Positions 37,799 to 49,200 of a stretch of 64,000 nt of DNA are shown here, one piece after another (position 1 is the first letter of the stretch; each line of letters starts with the position of its first letter). Position numbers and translations under genes: made by a program. The stretch comes from Oreocharis arfaki (lineage: Eukaryota > Chordata > Aves > Passeriformes > Paramythiidae). The notes under the pieces were generated by a model. That model saw nothing but the letters and a program-made list of their open reading frames with translations, had not been told where the DNA came from and did not search any database. Where the stretch lies: positions 124,001-188,000 of the forward strand of contig VZRR01002064.1 in the NCBI GenBank assembly GCA_013398015.1. Reading direction: 5' to 3'.

Positions 37799-37854
37799 AT
37801 GGATGGATGGACGGACGGACGGACGGACGGACGGACGGACGGACGGACGGACGG
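37751..37854. repeat. Compound tetranucleotide microsatellite (ATGG/ACGG)
   Basis: On the plus strand this is 5 ATGG units, one ACGG, 9 ATGG, then 11 ACGG, 26 units in all. It is followed by a GCAG-like tail to about 37886. Each ATGG to ACGG change creates a CpG. Because the unit is four bases, every frame stays open across it and gives spurious MDGW- or HPSI-type repeat proteins. Confidence 0.97.
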
Positions 37855-37959
37855 GCGTGCGGGCAGGCAGGCAGGCGAGCAGGCAGAGGACGGGCAGCGC
37901 GCGCTCCCGCCGGGCGCTCCGCCGGGACCCCTGCGGGTCGTGTCCGGCGGCAGTGGGAC

Positions 37960-37969
37960 GCGCATGCGC
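37960..37969. promoter_or_regulatory. NRF1-type palindromic site
   Basis: GCGCATGCGC is a perfect match to the NRF1 core consensus. It lies in a CpG island about 1.1 kb upstream of the CLASP2 start codon. Occupancy is inferred from the motif only. Confidence 0.6.
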
Positions 37970-38370
37970 CCTCCGCCCCGCTGATCGCCGCGGTGCCGGT
38001 CCGGCGCCCCTTAGGAGAAAGGGGAAGTGTTGGAAGAACAGGGGAAGACGTGCGAAAGGTGTTGGGATGGTCGGGTGCTCTCCTCCCTTCCTCTCTCCCC
38101 CTTCCGAGCGCGGTCCCGGCTTTGCACGGAGGTGCCCTGCAACTCCTCCCGCCTTGCTCAATGCCCAGGTGTAAGGTGGGGAGATTTCCGTGGAGCCATC
38201 CCGGTACTCCAGGTGTGGCTGGCTTTGCAGCGTTGCTGTCCGCAAAATCGGGTTTGTTATCCGGAGTGCGACAACACTCGAGAGACAAGGATTATTAACG
38301 TCAGAGTTGTGCAAGCCTGGGTGCTCTGTGCTATTCCATAAACCCACCAGACTTTCCACACCGTTATTTA

Positions 38371-38893
38371 CGCAGAATCACTGAATCACATTTAGAGTTG
38401 GATGGGACCTCTGGAAATCATCCTGTCCAAACCCATGCCAAGGCAGGGTCACCTAGAGCAGGTAACACAGGCATGCATCCAGGTGGGTTTGGAATGTCTC
38501 CAGAGAGGGACACTCCCCATGAACTCCCTGGGCAGCCTGGTCCAGTGCTCTGCCCCCCTCAACATAAACAAGTTCTTCCTCACACTGAGGTGAAACATCT
38601 TGTGTTTAGTTTATGGCCATTGTTTTAATTTATGGCCCTTGCTCTTCCTTCTGTTGTTGGGCACCACCGAAAAATAGTCCGGCACCATTCTCTTGGCACC
38701 TACCTTAGAGATATTTATCAGCATTAATGAGATCCTCTCTGTCTTCTCTTCTCTAGACTAAACAGGCCCAGCTCCTGCAGTCACTCCTCCTAAGAAAGAT
38801 GCTCCAGACACCTAATCATCTTTGTGGCCCTCTGCTGGACTGTCTCCAGTAGCTCCTTGTCTTTCTTGTACTGAGAAGCCCAAAACTGCACTG
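38371..38893 (-). mobile_element. CR1 LINE fragment (3' part)
   Basis: It begins GCAGAATCACTGAATCAC, then GATGGGACCTCTGGAAATCATC and AACTCCCTGGGCAGCCTGG, typical of antisense CR1. It reads on the minus strand and is 5'-truncated. It sits just upstream of the CLASP2 CpG island. Confidence 0.9.
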
Positions 38894-41800
38894 AAGTTCA
38901 TAGATGGCAATTTCCCAAGTACAGCCCCAGCATGGCTGAGCCACATGCAGACTGCCAGGAATCGACTTAAACTAAAACAGAGACCCTTAAGTGAGGGGCT
39001 GTGACTCTAGGGCAGGTTTAAACTGGCCCTGGATGTTGGGAAAGGCAGGATGTTGGGAAAGTCCCCTGGATGTTGGGGCAGGCAGTGCTGTCCTCTGCAT
39101 TGGCCTCTGAGGCCTCTGAAGGTACAATTGTGGCTTTCACGTGCAGGGAGAGGAAAGCAGAGGAGGTCACTTTTCCCCTCCTCCCACCCAAACTGCTCCG
39201 CTTGGCCCCTGTCTTAGGCCCCGTGCCAGACCCTGCACACACTGACCACTTGGGTTGATTTAATGGGCTAAATGACAGAGTTGGTGTCAGTGAGCTGGGC
39301 TGGCTCATGAGTCCTATGAGCAGAAGCATGGGGCTTGGAAGATGGGAAACATAACAACCTCTGTCAATGGCAGTGGACAGTGATTTTGGCCTCCTGTCCC
39401 TCTGATATTGGGAGGGTTCACCTTACACTAAACTGGGAGCCACTGCTCGTACAGGCAGTCCTTTTCTTCCCCTGTTGTCGTGTATACATTTCTTCCCTTC
39501 CTTACACCACAGCTGGTTTTTATTTATCTTCACTTAAACAGTTCAGAGAGATAATATTTTTATTAATTTTTCTCCTTTTTTTTTAATCACATAACTAGCT
39601 TTTTGCTGATTCGGATTCCTAACTTTTCTCACTGAAGTACGAGAGTTGGAGCACATAAGCAGACGGCTGGAAACTAGATGGGGAAGACAAGGACTGTCAT
39701 TCAATGACAGCCTTTGTGTTACGAAAGCTCAGCTTAGTTTCAAGACAGCACAGTCTGGCTGTCTTGCTTGCCTTGTTAGTCCTTACACTGGGGAAGAGTG
39801 AGCCTGCAGGAAAGCAAGGTACTCCCCTCATTTGGCTGCTGGATTTAGACTGCGGAACCACACCTGCAAATTGCTGCTTCACGGCAGTGTAAACCAAACT
39901 CAGTTGGTGCTACAGTGTTCCTACTTGTCTGCTTCTCACAAATCCCTTCCTCAGGAATTATCCACTTCCCTTCTGTCCCATTGATCTGGAAAAAAGAAAA
40001 AAAGAAAAAAAAAGAGAGCTATCCAGCCACATGCATGGCAGGCGGCAAGACAACAAGCAGCCTTTTGTTGATTTTGGTGAGATGTAGCAAACTGAAGATC
40101 CCATGCTTCATCAATCCCTAGGCAATACAATTATGAAGATGATTAAAGAGATTAAAGATGCCTTTAAAACAGAAATATATGTATTTTATTTGAGCTTATT
40201 ATAATTTTACAAGAAGATTATGAACTGCTCATCGTGTTTTCACAATGGATTTCCCTGTGCACTTATTAAAAAAAAGGAACTTTGGATGGAGCTGAATAAT
40301 TCTTGTCCTGTGTGTGCCATGCCACTTATGAAGATATGGAATTACAGGTTGCTTTTCTAGGAAAATGGAACCCAAGAAACTTCTGGAAGTGAAAAAATGA
40401 ATACCAGAAAAATAAAACTGGGTTGCTATATTTTTTGTCAGTGCACTAGAATCTGATTCACTGGTGTTCTATGTTTAAAAAAACAAGTATCTTGCTATGA
40501 AAGTTTTAAAAGTAACTGTTGACCTAATAATATTGGCTAAGTAGGAAAGAACTGAGTAGATGATACGGGAGTAATATCTTGTAATATCATAATACTCTTG
40601 GAGTATTAACAACTGTAAACAATTTCTGTCCTTGTCCAAACTATCTGAAAAAAAACCCCAAGTGACATAAAATTCACTTTTCATTACAGTCTGAGTTAAG
40701 GTCAATCTCTGAAGAAAGAAAATTGTAAGCAAAAAGGGGGAGTAAATCTTGTGGCACTACATTTTGAATTTCTCTTGATTCAAAGCAAATACACTGATTA
40801 GGTAATCCAGTTGCTGTGACTAGCATTGAAACTGAGGGGAAGGGTAAAGTATATTAAGACACGTACTTGAAATATCAGAACTATTTTGTCAACTCAAAGA
40901 CGGCATTGCAAAGCTATGCTGAGGGCAAAAAGTCATGCTGGGCTATGTGGCCTTTCTTTTTTTTTTTTCCATTTCACGTAATAAGTGTTTTCTTAAAAAC
41001 CACAGTAGAAAATAATTGCCTTGCTTTAAAATCAGAGGATTAGGCCACTATATTTCATCCTGTGACCCTATGACTACCTGCCATGACTAGTGCCTGTATA
41101 CGGTATTGGTTATGGATACACTGTTTTGATGTACTGTTATGGATATAATAGCAAAAAATGGGTAGCCTTTTTATTGCTGAGGTGTTTTAATAAGATCAAG
41201 GCAATTTTGTTTGAAATCTTATCACTGAGACGAATTTCCTTTTTTTTTTTTGTGTCAGATCAGTAAATATTGGTTGACTTTTTCCTCTGCAAACAAATAG
41301 CATTTGGATTTGGCAAATAGAGCTTCTGGATACCCACTTCCATTTTTAGCACGGCAGGAGTAGCACTCCAACACTGAATCTAAAGCAGTCCCCCAGCTTG
41401 GACAAAGGACATGGTTTTGTTGTAGATGTTCTCACAGAGTCCTAGTGGACTTTACACCTAGGGATGTGGGCTAGGCTCCAAAAAGAAGGCATTTTCATTG
41501 AAGCCAAAGATCTTTTAAAGCTTCTTATTCCCAGTTAAGGAGATTGCTTCTTTTGGAATGCAATCTTCTTTTTGATATGCAAGCATGTGAGCATAAATCC
41601 ACTACTCTTGTGTATTTGTACAATGCATAATATTTTGTAGAGCAATTAAGCCCCGTAATTGAATGCAGAATAAAAATTTTCTTCAGTCTTCTCAATGTGG
41701 CTTGCTAGCAACCAGAGCAATTACAGCAGGAGCTGAGGTAAATGACACTAATCCAGTGAGGCGCGTTTCCAACCTGAATTGCACACCAAACCTGTTTCTA

Positions 41801-44610
41801 CGCCCCCATCCCATCCGAGTGTGCTGCACAATTATCGCACTTATTATCCTGTTGTGAAAAAGGCGAGAATCGTACCAGCAGGCTGGGGAGGGAGGATGCC
41901 GTGCTCTTTGTTCCTTTGGCTGATAAGAAAGCACGTAGTGTGTTTTAGGCTCTGTTTCTACCCTCTTTCCTTTGCTAGCAGTAAGCTTTCACAGGCTCAG
42001 AGCTCATGCAACCTGGTTATTGATCTTCTGTAGCAGGCCTGTCAGTCATTGCAGCAGAAAAGCTACTTCCACAGACTGACTTCCCCTTCTGAGAAACCCT
42101 TCCCACACAGAGAATATGATCCTGTCACTGAAAGAACCATAAAAATCCCCTAAAAAGCCTCAGATAAAAAGTTCTCATCACAAATAGCAAACACCGGCCA
42201 TAATAATAAAAATAGAGTGAATTTAAACATGAGTCACTCAGAAAATTCCCATAAATTACACTTGATGTAGCCTAGGTTGACACTGAAGAAATCTATGAGA
42301 AAGTTGTCCTGCCTGTTGGATTCCTCAGCAGCTGGGTCAGCACTTCTGTGACATGTTCCTCCCTGACTGACCTGAGTCAAACGTTCAGATTGCGTCTTGG
42401 ATGAAGTGTCCTTCAGTCATGTACCGCCTTTTAATGTCTTCTGGAAGAACCATGGGCTTTTACTTTTTTATAAGTTGGAGATCAGTACACTGAGGGTTTT
42501 CTTAATACTGTCAAGAGGTAAAATACTGTGCTATTTTAACCAGAAATGTGGCAGATTTTGTTATCCATGTTGTATAGGTATTTATTTTGCATATTTTCTG
42601 TCATTCATTGAAAAGGATGATGTGTATCCTTTCCAGCTGAATTTATCACTGTTGTTAACTTCAAAGTATCATTAGAATTCCTCCCTCTAACAATATCAGA
42701 ATAATGAAGTAATAAATCTCTTTTGAATATAAAGAAATAATTCATGAAGGAATGTTCTGATGATGATGTTGCAATATATGTACCAAGCTAGTTGAAGAGT
42801 TGCCCATTTTTCTCACAAGGTCTTAAAGATGAAATTAGATGTAACTATTAAAAATGTACTTGGTGAACTCAGCTGCATTTAGGCTTGTGCCATGAATGGT
42901 CTTGAAATTACATATTTAATAGAGATTGCTTTCATATGCTTATTTATAAAACAGTCAGGAGTTGAAACTAGTAGTCTGGTATTGCTCCTGTACATACTAA
43001 GTTAATTGGATCACAGAAATTGGGTATGAGGGAGGATCAGACTGATGCCCGATTACTGGATTACTCCAAGGCATGAATTTGTTCCTTATAGTCAAATATG
43101 TTTTAACATGTAGACACTGCAATTAAATAATTCACCCTGATAAATCTTTTATGAGTCATTTGCTAATTTTCTTGATTCATGTGATATAGAGAAGGAAGAA
43201 CAAATGAAAAACTGCAGGTAATAAAAAATAGTGTCAGAATTAACACGTAAGTGACAACTTCTCTTTAATCATGTTAGTCTACCATGCCTTATATAATTAC
43301 TCAAAGCACTGCTGCACAACTCAGCATCCTTTATACCCTTTTTGCACAGTGACAGAGATGTTTGTTTCTAGTGATAGAAGTGTTTGACTGTGGTTTGTCC
43401 AGCAAATGTTTGCATCTGTTTTGTGCAGCAGGTTAGTTTGCTAGACTTTTATCAGTTATGATTTTCCATCTTTAAATTTTTGTGGAGGAATATAGTATGC
43501 CAGTGTTCCGTGTAAAACCTTAATTGCTGTATAGTGATTCATGCCATGTTGGAAAAAACTTGGGATGCAATTGCTCGACATAATATGGATACAAAATTTT
43601 CCTAATTTTTAAACTTAATTATTTGGTTAAACTTTTAGTTAAAATACCTGTGAGAGCTATTTCAACATAGATGCAATTACCTTTGTATTGTCATGCTACT
43701 ATTTTTAACAGCAGCATGAAAGAACTAGAAAAGGATCCAAAATAATTGTGTCATCTGACCTGAAAAGTAAAAGCTGGTGAGCACACAGTGTACTGCAGAA
43801 TAGTATCAAGGGACAAGTAGCTGGGTGCATTTTGGCCTTGGAATGGCAAAATCTCTGTTCTTGAAAAAGAAATAATGGCATTTTCATTAGCTGCAGAAAG
43901 ATTGCAAGACAGTGACTGCACTGAAGAATATGAAAAAGGTGCAGAATGGAATCTTTGTCATTACATAGATACAACTTTCCAAACCAGGCAGAGCAGTGAT
44001 ACTCATCCTAGTAACACTAGTGCAGTGCCAGACTCTGCCCCCGTTTACACAAAGCAACCCACTTCTCACTGCATGGGAATGAGAAGGCAAAAACATGTAT
44101 GATTTGATTTGTTGGTCTCTGGTTGGGCTTGCTTTTGTTTCTGTAATGCAAGTCCTTCTATAAATAGGACAGACTCAGCAGTCATTTACTACTCAAGGAA
44201 CTCCTACACCAGCAGTATTGATCCAAGGAAGGTTTTCTCAGGTAAGAAATTGTAGGGTTCTTCCTCAAATGGGGAGAAAATTTTCTAAACGTACATGTCG
44301 TTTAACGCATACAGACGCATTTACATACACGTAGTTTAAAATCACTTTTTTCATGAGGAATTGTACGATTAGGCTGACTGAATTTTTTTGGCTCTTGCCT
44401 GATTCTGACGTGTTTCTCCTCTGTAGTTTGCTGAAGTTGTCTGGCTGCTTGAGAGCTCCCTCTCGTGGTAAATTCTCCTGTAAGGAGATTCCTGACCAAG
44501 TATTCCCGACCGAAGGCATGTCGCTGGAACTTTACCTACCATATCTATTACTGATAACGCTGTGCAGCAAAAGAAAGAAGCCAAGCTTGCAGTTGTTGCA
44601 GATCGTGGTT

Positions 44611-44611
<1 letters not shown>

Positions 44612-44665
<54 letters not shown>
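44612..44665. repeat. 54-base homopolymer T tract
   Basis: An uninterrupted run of 54 T lies on the plus strand, so on the minus strand it is a 54-base A run. It could be the poly(A) tail of a minus-strand retrocopy, but I recognise no gene or SINE in the adjoining 44666-44800. Confidence 0.9.
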
Positions 44666-46115
44666 CTTAGCTATTCGCCCTTCTCACATAGAAACCTACT
44701 GGTTTGTACGGATGCAAATACCGAGTGGTATTTTGGGGGGGAATTTCTGTAAATGAGTATACATATGAAAGAAATGTAAGTATTCATCTGTGTTCTACGG
44801 AAAAAATTGTCATGAATGATTTTTTTTACTTTTTTTTTTGCCTTGAAAAGAATAAATTACTGTCCTCCTCTAGAATAGTTTAGGGTCTCTTGTATCCGAT
44901 GCTGCTGACCCTGCTGTTTAAAGCAGACTGTACTTACTACAGCCATCAGCAGCTTTGACCAAATAGACACTATTATGCGTCTGTGCTGTACAAGAGCGTG
45001 TTTTTATTAAATTTATTTGCAGTTCAGAACTGTCACCCATTCTGTGCAGGAGAAGTACTAAGAGTTTCAGAAAGAAAGGTTCAGACGTTCTCTTCTCTTC
45101 TCTCCCTTCCTCCCTCTCCCACCCCAGGTCCTGACCTCCTGTGCCTCACCTGGGAAAAGTTGAGCATCTGCAGCATGACGGGCTAAAGCAGCAGCCACAA
45201 ACGCTGCAAACCTCTCGCACACCGCGGTGGAGCCACTGCAGCTGGCTCTCTGTGTCTCCTGTGAGAGATGCTGAGTCACGGCTTCTTGGTATCTGCACCA
45301 GCCGACACACGGCCATGTGAAGGTTGCTTCTAAGAAAGCACTGTGTGCACCAGTTCTCCGTTCTCCTATGGTTAAAGTGATAGCCTGGACAAGTCTCCCA
45401 AGATAGGGGGGATTATACATTTTTTAACTAATATTTAAATGAGATAAATAGCTAGAAATACAGCTCTGAAAAGAACAGTACTATAAATTGAGTAGAGTAG
45501 TGGGAAAAATAAGGTAGCTTAAGGAGGAAGACAGATCACTTTCGTGTATGTGGGTTCAGAATTGGACTGTTTAAATTACAAGTAGTTGAATTAATAGTGT
45601 TTTAATGACCAATAAATAGATCACTCTGCCAAGAAAATACAGCTTTTAGTCACATCTAAAGTTTATCTAACTGGGAAACAAGTAGAGAAACCGCACGAAT
45701 CCAAGCAGCTCAAAATCATGCAATTTTTGAAAACTCAGAGTGGATTCAGATCCTATGACTGATCAGTATAAGGGATTGGATTTGCTATTTTGGGGTTTCT
45801 TTGCAGAAAGAGGATGAGGTATTGATGTGATGTATATGGATGGGACCTCTTAAAGAAAGCATATGGAAATTGATAATTACTTGAAGTAGTAGAAAAGTTT
45901 CATGTGACTAAAATGTAATATAATTCTTAAAATGTAATATATGTGTTAGAACTTAAAAGAAAAATTGTTACATAAACATATATGCACAAATTTAATTAAA
46001 AACCCAACATGTTCAAATAATTATTCAGAACAACCTCCACCTTTTCTTTGGTGTTTATTAAACCTATGTAGATTTTCAGTTTACTTCCAAATAAATCTTA
46101 TAGCCACTAATTTTA

Positions 46116-46200
46116 GTAGTGAACTTGGCACTGCTGGGTTAATGGCTGGACTCGATGATCTTAAAGTTCTTTTCTAACCTACATGATTCTATGATTTTAA
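46116..46200 (+). mobile_element. CR1 LINE 3' tail fragment
   Basis: Plus-strand sequence reads GGCTGGACTCGATGATCTTA, then CTAACCTACATGATTCTATG, the sense CR1 3' terminus. Only the last 85 bases or so remain. Confidence 0.88.
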
Positions 46201-49200
46201 TTTACTTGCTGCTAGGAATTTGATATTAATTTTCCCTAATCCAAAAAGTTGCAGTTAGAACTTCCATAAGCCAATGCCTATCTGTATTCCATAAGCCAAT
46301 TTATCCGTATTTTATTAAAAAAATTAGGTACTTCACCATTCCTACATTCTAGAAGGGAAATGGTTAGAGAAGTGAATGTACAGATTGGAAACACAGGCAC
46401 TTTGAAGAGACAAAATTTCTTAGAGTCAGATTATGAATAGTGGTTTTGTTCCCCTTTTAGAGGCTCTATTTTTCCACTGAGAGAACTGAGTTTTCCACAT
46501 TGCAGGTCTGGGGAACAATTTCACTAAAGACAAGTCAAGAAAAATATGTCACAATAGAGGAAACATGATAACTTTTTTTAAAACTATAAAATCCCAAGTC
46601 ATATAATGCAAATTTGTGGCAGCAACAGCAGACTCTTTTTAATCTGCTTTTGACTGAGTAATGATAATGTCTGTGATGTCTCAATTATGAATTCTCTTTC
46701 TTTTTTTCAATATTGCATGACTCATAGCAGAGACATTCTTGCTTTCATTGCCAGCATTTAAAGACAATAACCAGCCTATTTAGAAGTAAATTCCTACTGA
46801 AATCAAAATTGCTGCATATGAGTGTTTCTGCACACAAACGCACCCTGTGCTCTGGATTTTATACACTCAGTGCATAAGTGGGCAAGCATGTCAGTGCTCC
46901 GAGTGACAGCAGAGGGAAAACCCTGCCACCCCCAGCATGGTACACACCTGTCTTTGCAGTGGGTGTCTGAACTATCCCCTGTGTTGACTATAAAAGTTGT
47001 CATGCCAGATGCTGATAGCAAATCAAGAATGTATAGAAGTGAGGGTGACTAGCCAAAAAAGTCATCTATAACCAGACTTTTAGTTTGTTTGGTTTAGAGA
47101 CCTGCTTACATTAAACATTTTGGCTCATTTTAAACTAGTTTAAATGCCAGTCTACAGCCTGATCCTTTTGGAGGGAAAAGACTGTGCAACCTCAGCTGAA
47201 ACAATATCAATTTAGTGACCAATTTAGTAGCTTGTGGTTTTTTTTAAGCAAAACAATGTTCTTTGTTCTTAGGTCTTGACAATGTAACTTTTATTCAAGG
47301 ATCTTGGTATCAGGCAGATGGATGTTCTTGTAGGTTCACATCAAATCCTGTGTACTGCACAGGCATCACTGCAGCAAGGACTGCAGCCAGAGCAGGCTGC
47401 TTTGTAAGGGGAGGAAAGCTACCAGCTGAGCAAGCTGGAGCAGGGGTCCCACTGAGCCCTGTGCTGGAGCAAGATGAGCAGAGCAGTCCCCTGACAGTGC
47501 CAGTGTTGGCCAGCAGCTGAGGAGCTGCCACACTGGTCACAAGGCAGGTCCCAGGTCAAAGCAGGTGTCTGACCTGGGCACGCCACACACTCTGCTGAGG
47601 GCAACAGTTGGAGCTTAAATGCCACTCCCAAGTGAAGCAAGGAGGCCTCCAAAGTGGCTTCTCACAGCTCTTTCTCACCCACCAGCTTTTTACAGCCATA
47701 TGATCTAAGCTTATACAGCTATGCCACATCAGTGCTGGCTTCCAGCACAGGCCTCTGCTGCGGGAATGCACTCAAGGATCCTCATACTGTGGATTTCATG
47801 GTATTTTTGTGGTCTCTGATTTCTTGGTTGTAATTAAAATAAACTAGTTTCTTACCTCTGTATATACGGTCTTATTTTCTGAAGTGTAAAAACACATGTT
47901 TACTTACGTGTATGAGAATGGCAGTGCTCTTTTGTTTCAAATGCTTTAAACATCTGAATGTAGAACTTCTATTCCACTTCTGTCACAAAGCTACATGGCA
48001 AAGGAGGAGTAAGAGCAGTAGAACCAGTCCATCCAAACTACAGATTTGAGATGGACCTGAATGACAGCACCTAAAATTTCAACACAGAATCTGATTTTCC
48101 ACCCACAGTTCACTTTTATTAATCTCTGTGGCTTTGCTGTAGAACCACTGGAATTCTAAGGACTAGTTCAAAAACTTTAGCTGCAGACTTGCATTAAGAT
48201 TCAGAAATGCAGAAAATCCTGTTATGATGAGGCTTAGTGTCAGTTCTTACCTAAGCACAACTTCCCTTGAATGCAGTGAGTTACTCGAGTATGAACTTCT
48301 GTAGTATGCCCAAAAATAGGAATGAAGCACATCTTGGCAATGGCTACAATTCCTCATATTTATGAAAGCAATCCTGGGGAATGTTGACATTTTCAAAACT
48401 AGCATCCAGTTATATGTATTTTTGAAAGAAAAAAAAAAACCAGAGAGAGACATACTTCAACAGAAAATGTTTTATTCTCCCAACCAAGCTTCTTTTTCTG
48501 AAGCATATAGGGTGGAAGGAAAGTGCTTTTCAATGATCCACTTTACTTCTTCAAGCAAACACTTTAATCAATCAGATTTTGCTAACTGAGAAGACTTTTA
48601 GAAAAGTTGCAACATTTCTCACATTTTGTAGCACTACTTTATTTTCCTTGGAATCCTGGAAGTTCCGCAATGACTGCGCTCTCTGGGTTTCACGGAGACA
48701 GATTAGAACAGCAACATTCTCCTTCTTTGATGCAATGTAATCGATATCTTGATGCTGCTTCAAGAAACGCTAACTTGAGCCTAGAGAATTAAGTAGATAC
48801 GCTGGCTATGTCTATACTGCGTTTGAGGTTACTCTATCCATGTTCACACTGCTGACTGCATGCTTCCAGGGATGTCCATACATAGAGATATGCTATAGTT
48901 ATATCAGAAAAGGAAATGAGACCTTTCGGCTTTGAAAGCATTTTTGAGTGCATATTTGTGCGACCTTGTGTTCCAAGATGCGTGTTTGTGCAGATCAAAA
49001 GCTGCCTTCAAGGCAGCATTGCAGGAAGCACAGTGTTTGTGTGGTTATGTGACCATATTCCTGGCCAGGCCAGGAGCTTTATTCAAGGAGTGTTATTCAA
49101 TACAAATGACTTTTCCTGTTCTCATTAGCTTAAGTTGTAGCCAGAGCCTGTCACAGTCAGCTCCAGAGAGGCTTGCTACGCAGTGCTCAGCGTCCCAGGG

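Larger units (their letters stand above)
36874..38010 (-). promoter_or_regulatory. CLASP2: CLASP2 CpG-island promoter and 5' UTR
   Basis: This GC- and CpG-rich block lies directly upstream of the CLASP2 start codon on the minus strand. I see no TATA box near the likely start, as usual for housekeeping CpG-island promoters. It contains a perfect NRF1-type palindrome (37960-37969), a related ATGCGCAC half-site near 37034, and the tetranucleotide repeat at 37751-37854. The transcription start cannot be placed from sequence alone. Large open frames here on both strands are composition artefacts. Confidence 0.8.
38011..46115. other. Intergenic region, CLASP2-proximal part
   Basis: After the CpG island the sequence becomes AT-rich. 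It holds a CR1 copy (38371-38893), an A-rich run near 39991-40016, a block of more mixed composition at about 41690-42030 that could be a conserved noncoding element (not testable here), a 54-base T tract and a pyrimidine tract at 45090-45126. I see no supported gene. Confidence 0.65.

Noticed and set aside
36983..37984. 333-codon plus-strand open frame with WMDG/TDGR repeats
   Set aside because: It spans the CpG island and the tetranucleotide repeat, which is open in all frames. The protein is proline/arginine-rich with no domain, so it is a composition artefact.
37468..38359. Minus-strand open frames of 165-273 codons with HPSI/RPSV repeats
   Set aside because: They are mirror images of the same microsatellite and GC-rich island, with three overlapping frames and no family similarity.
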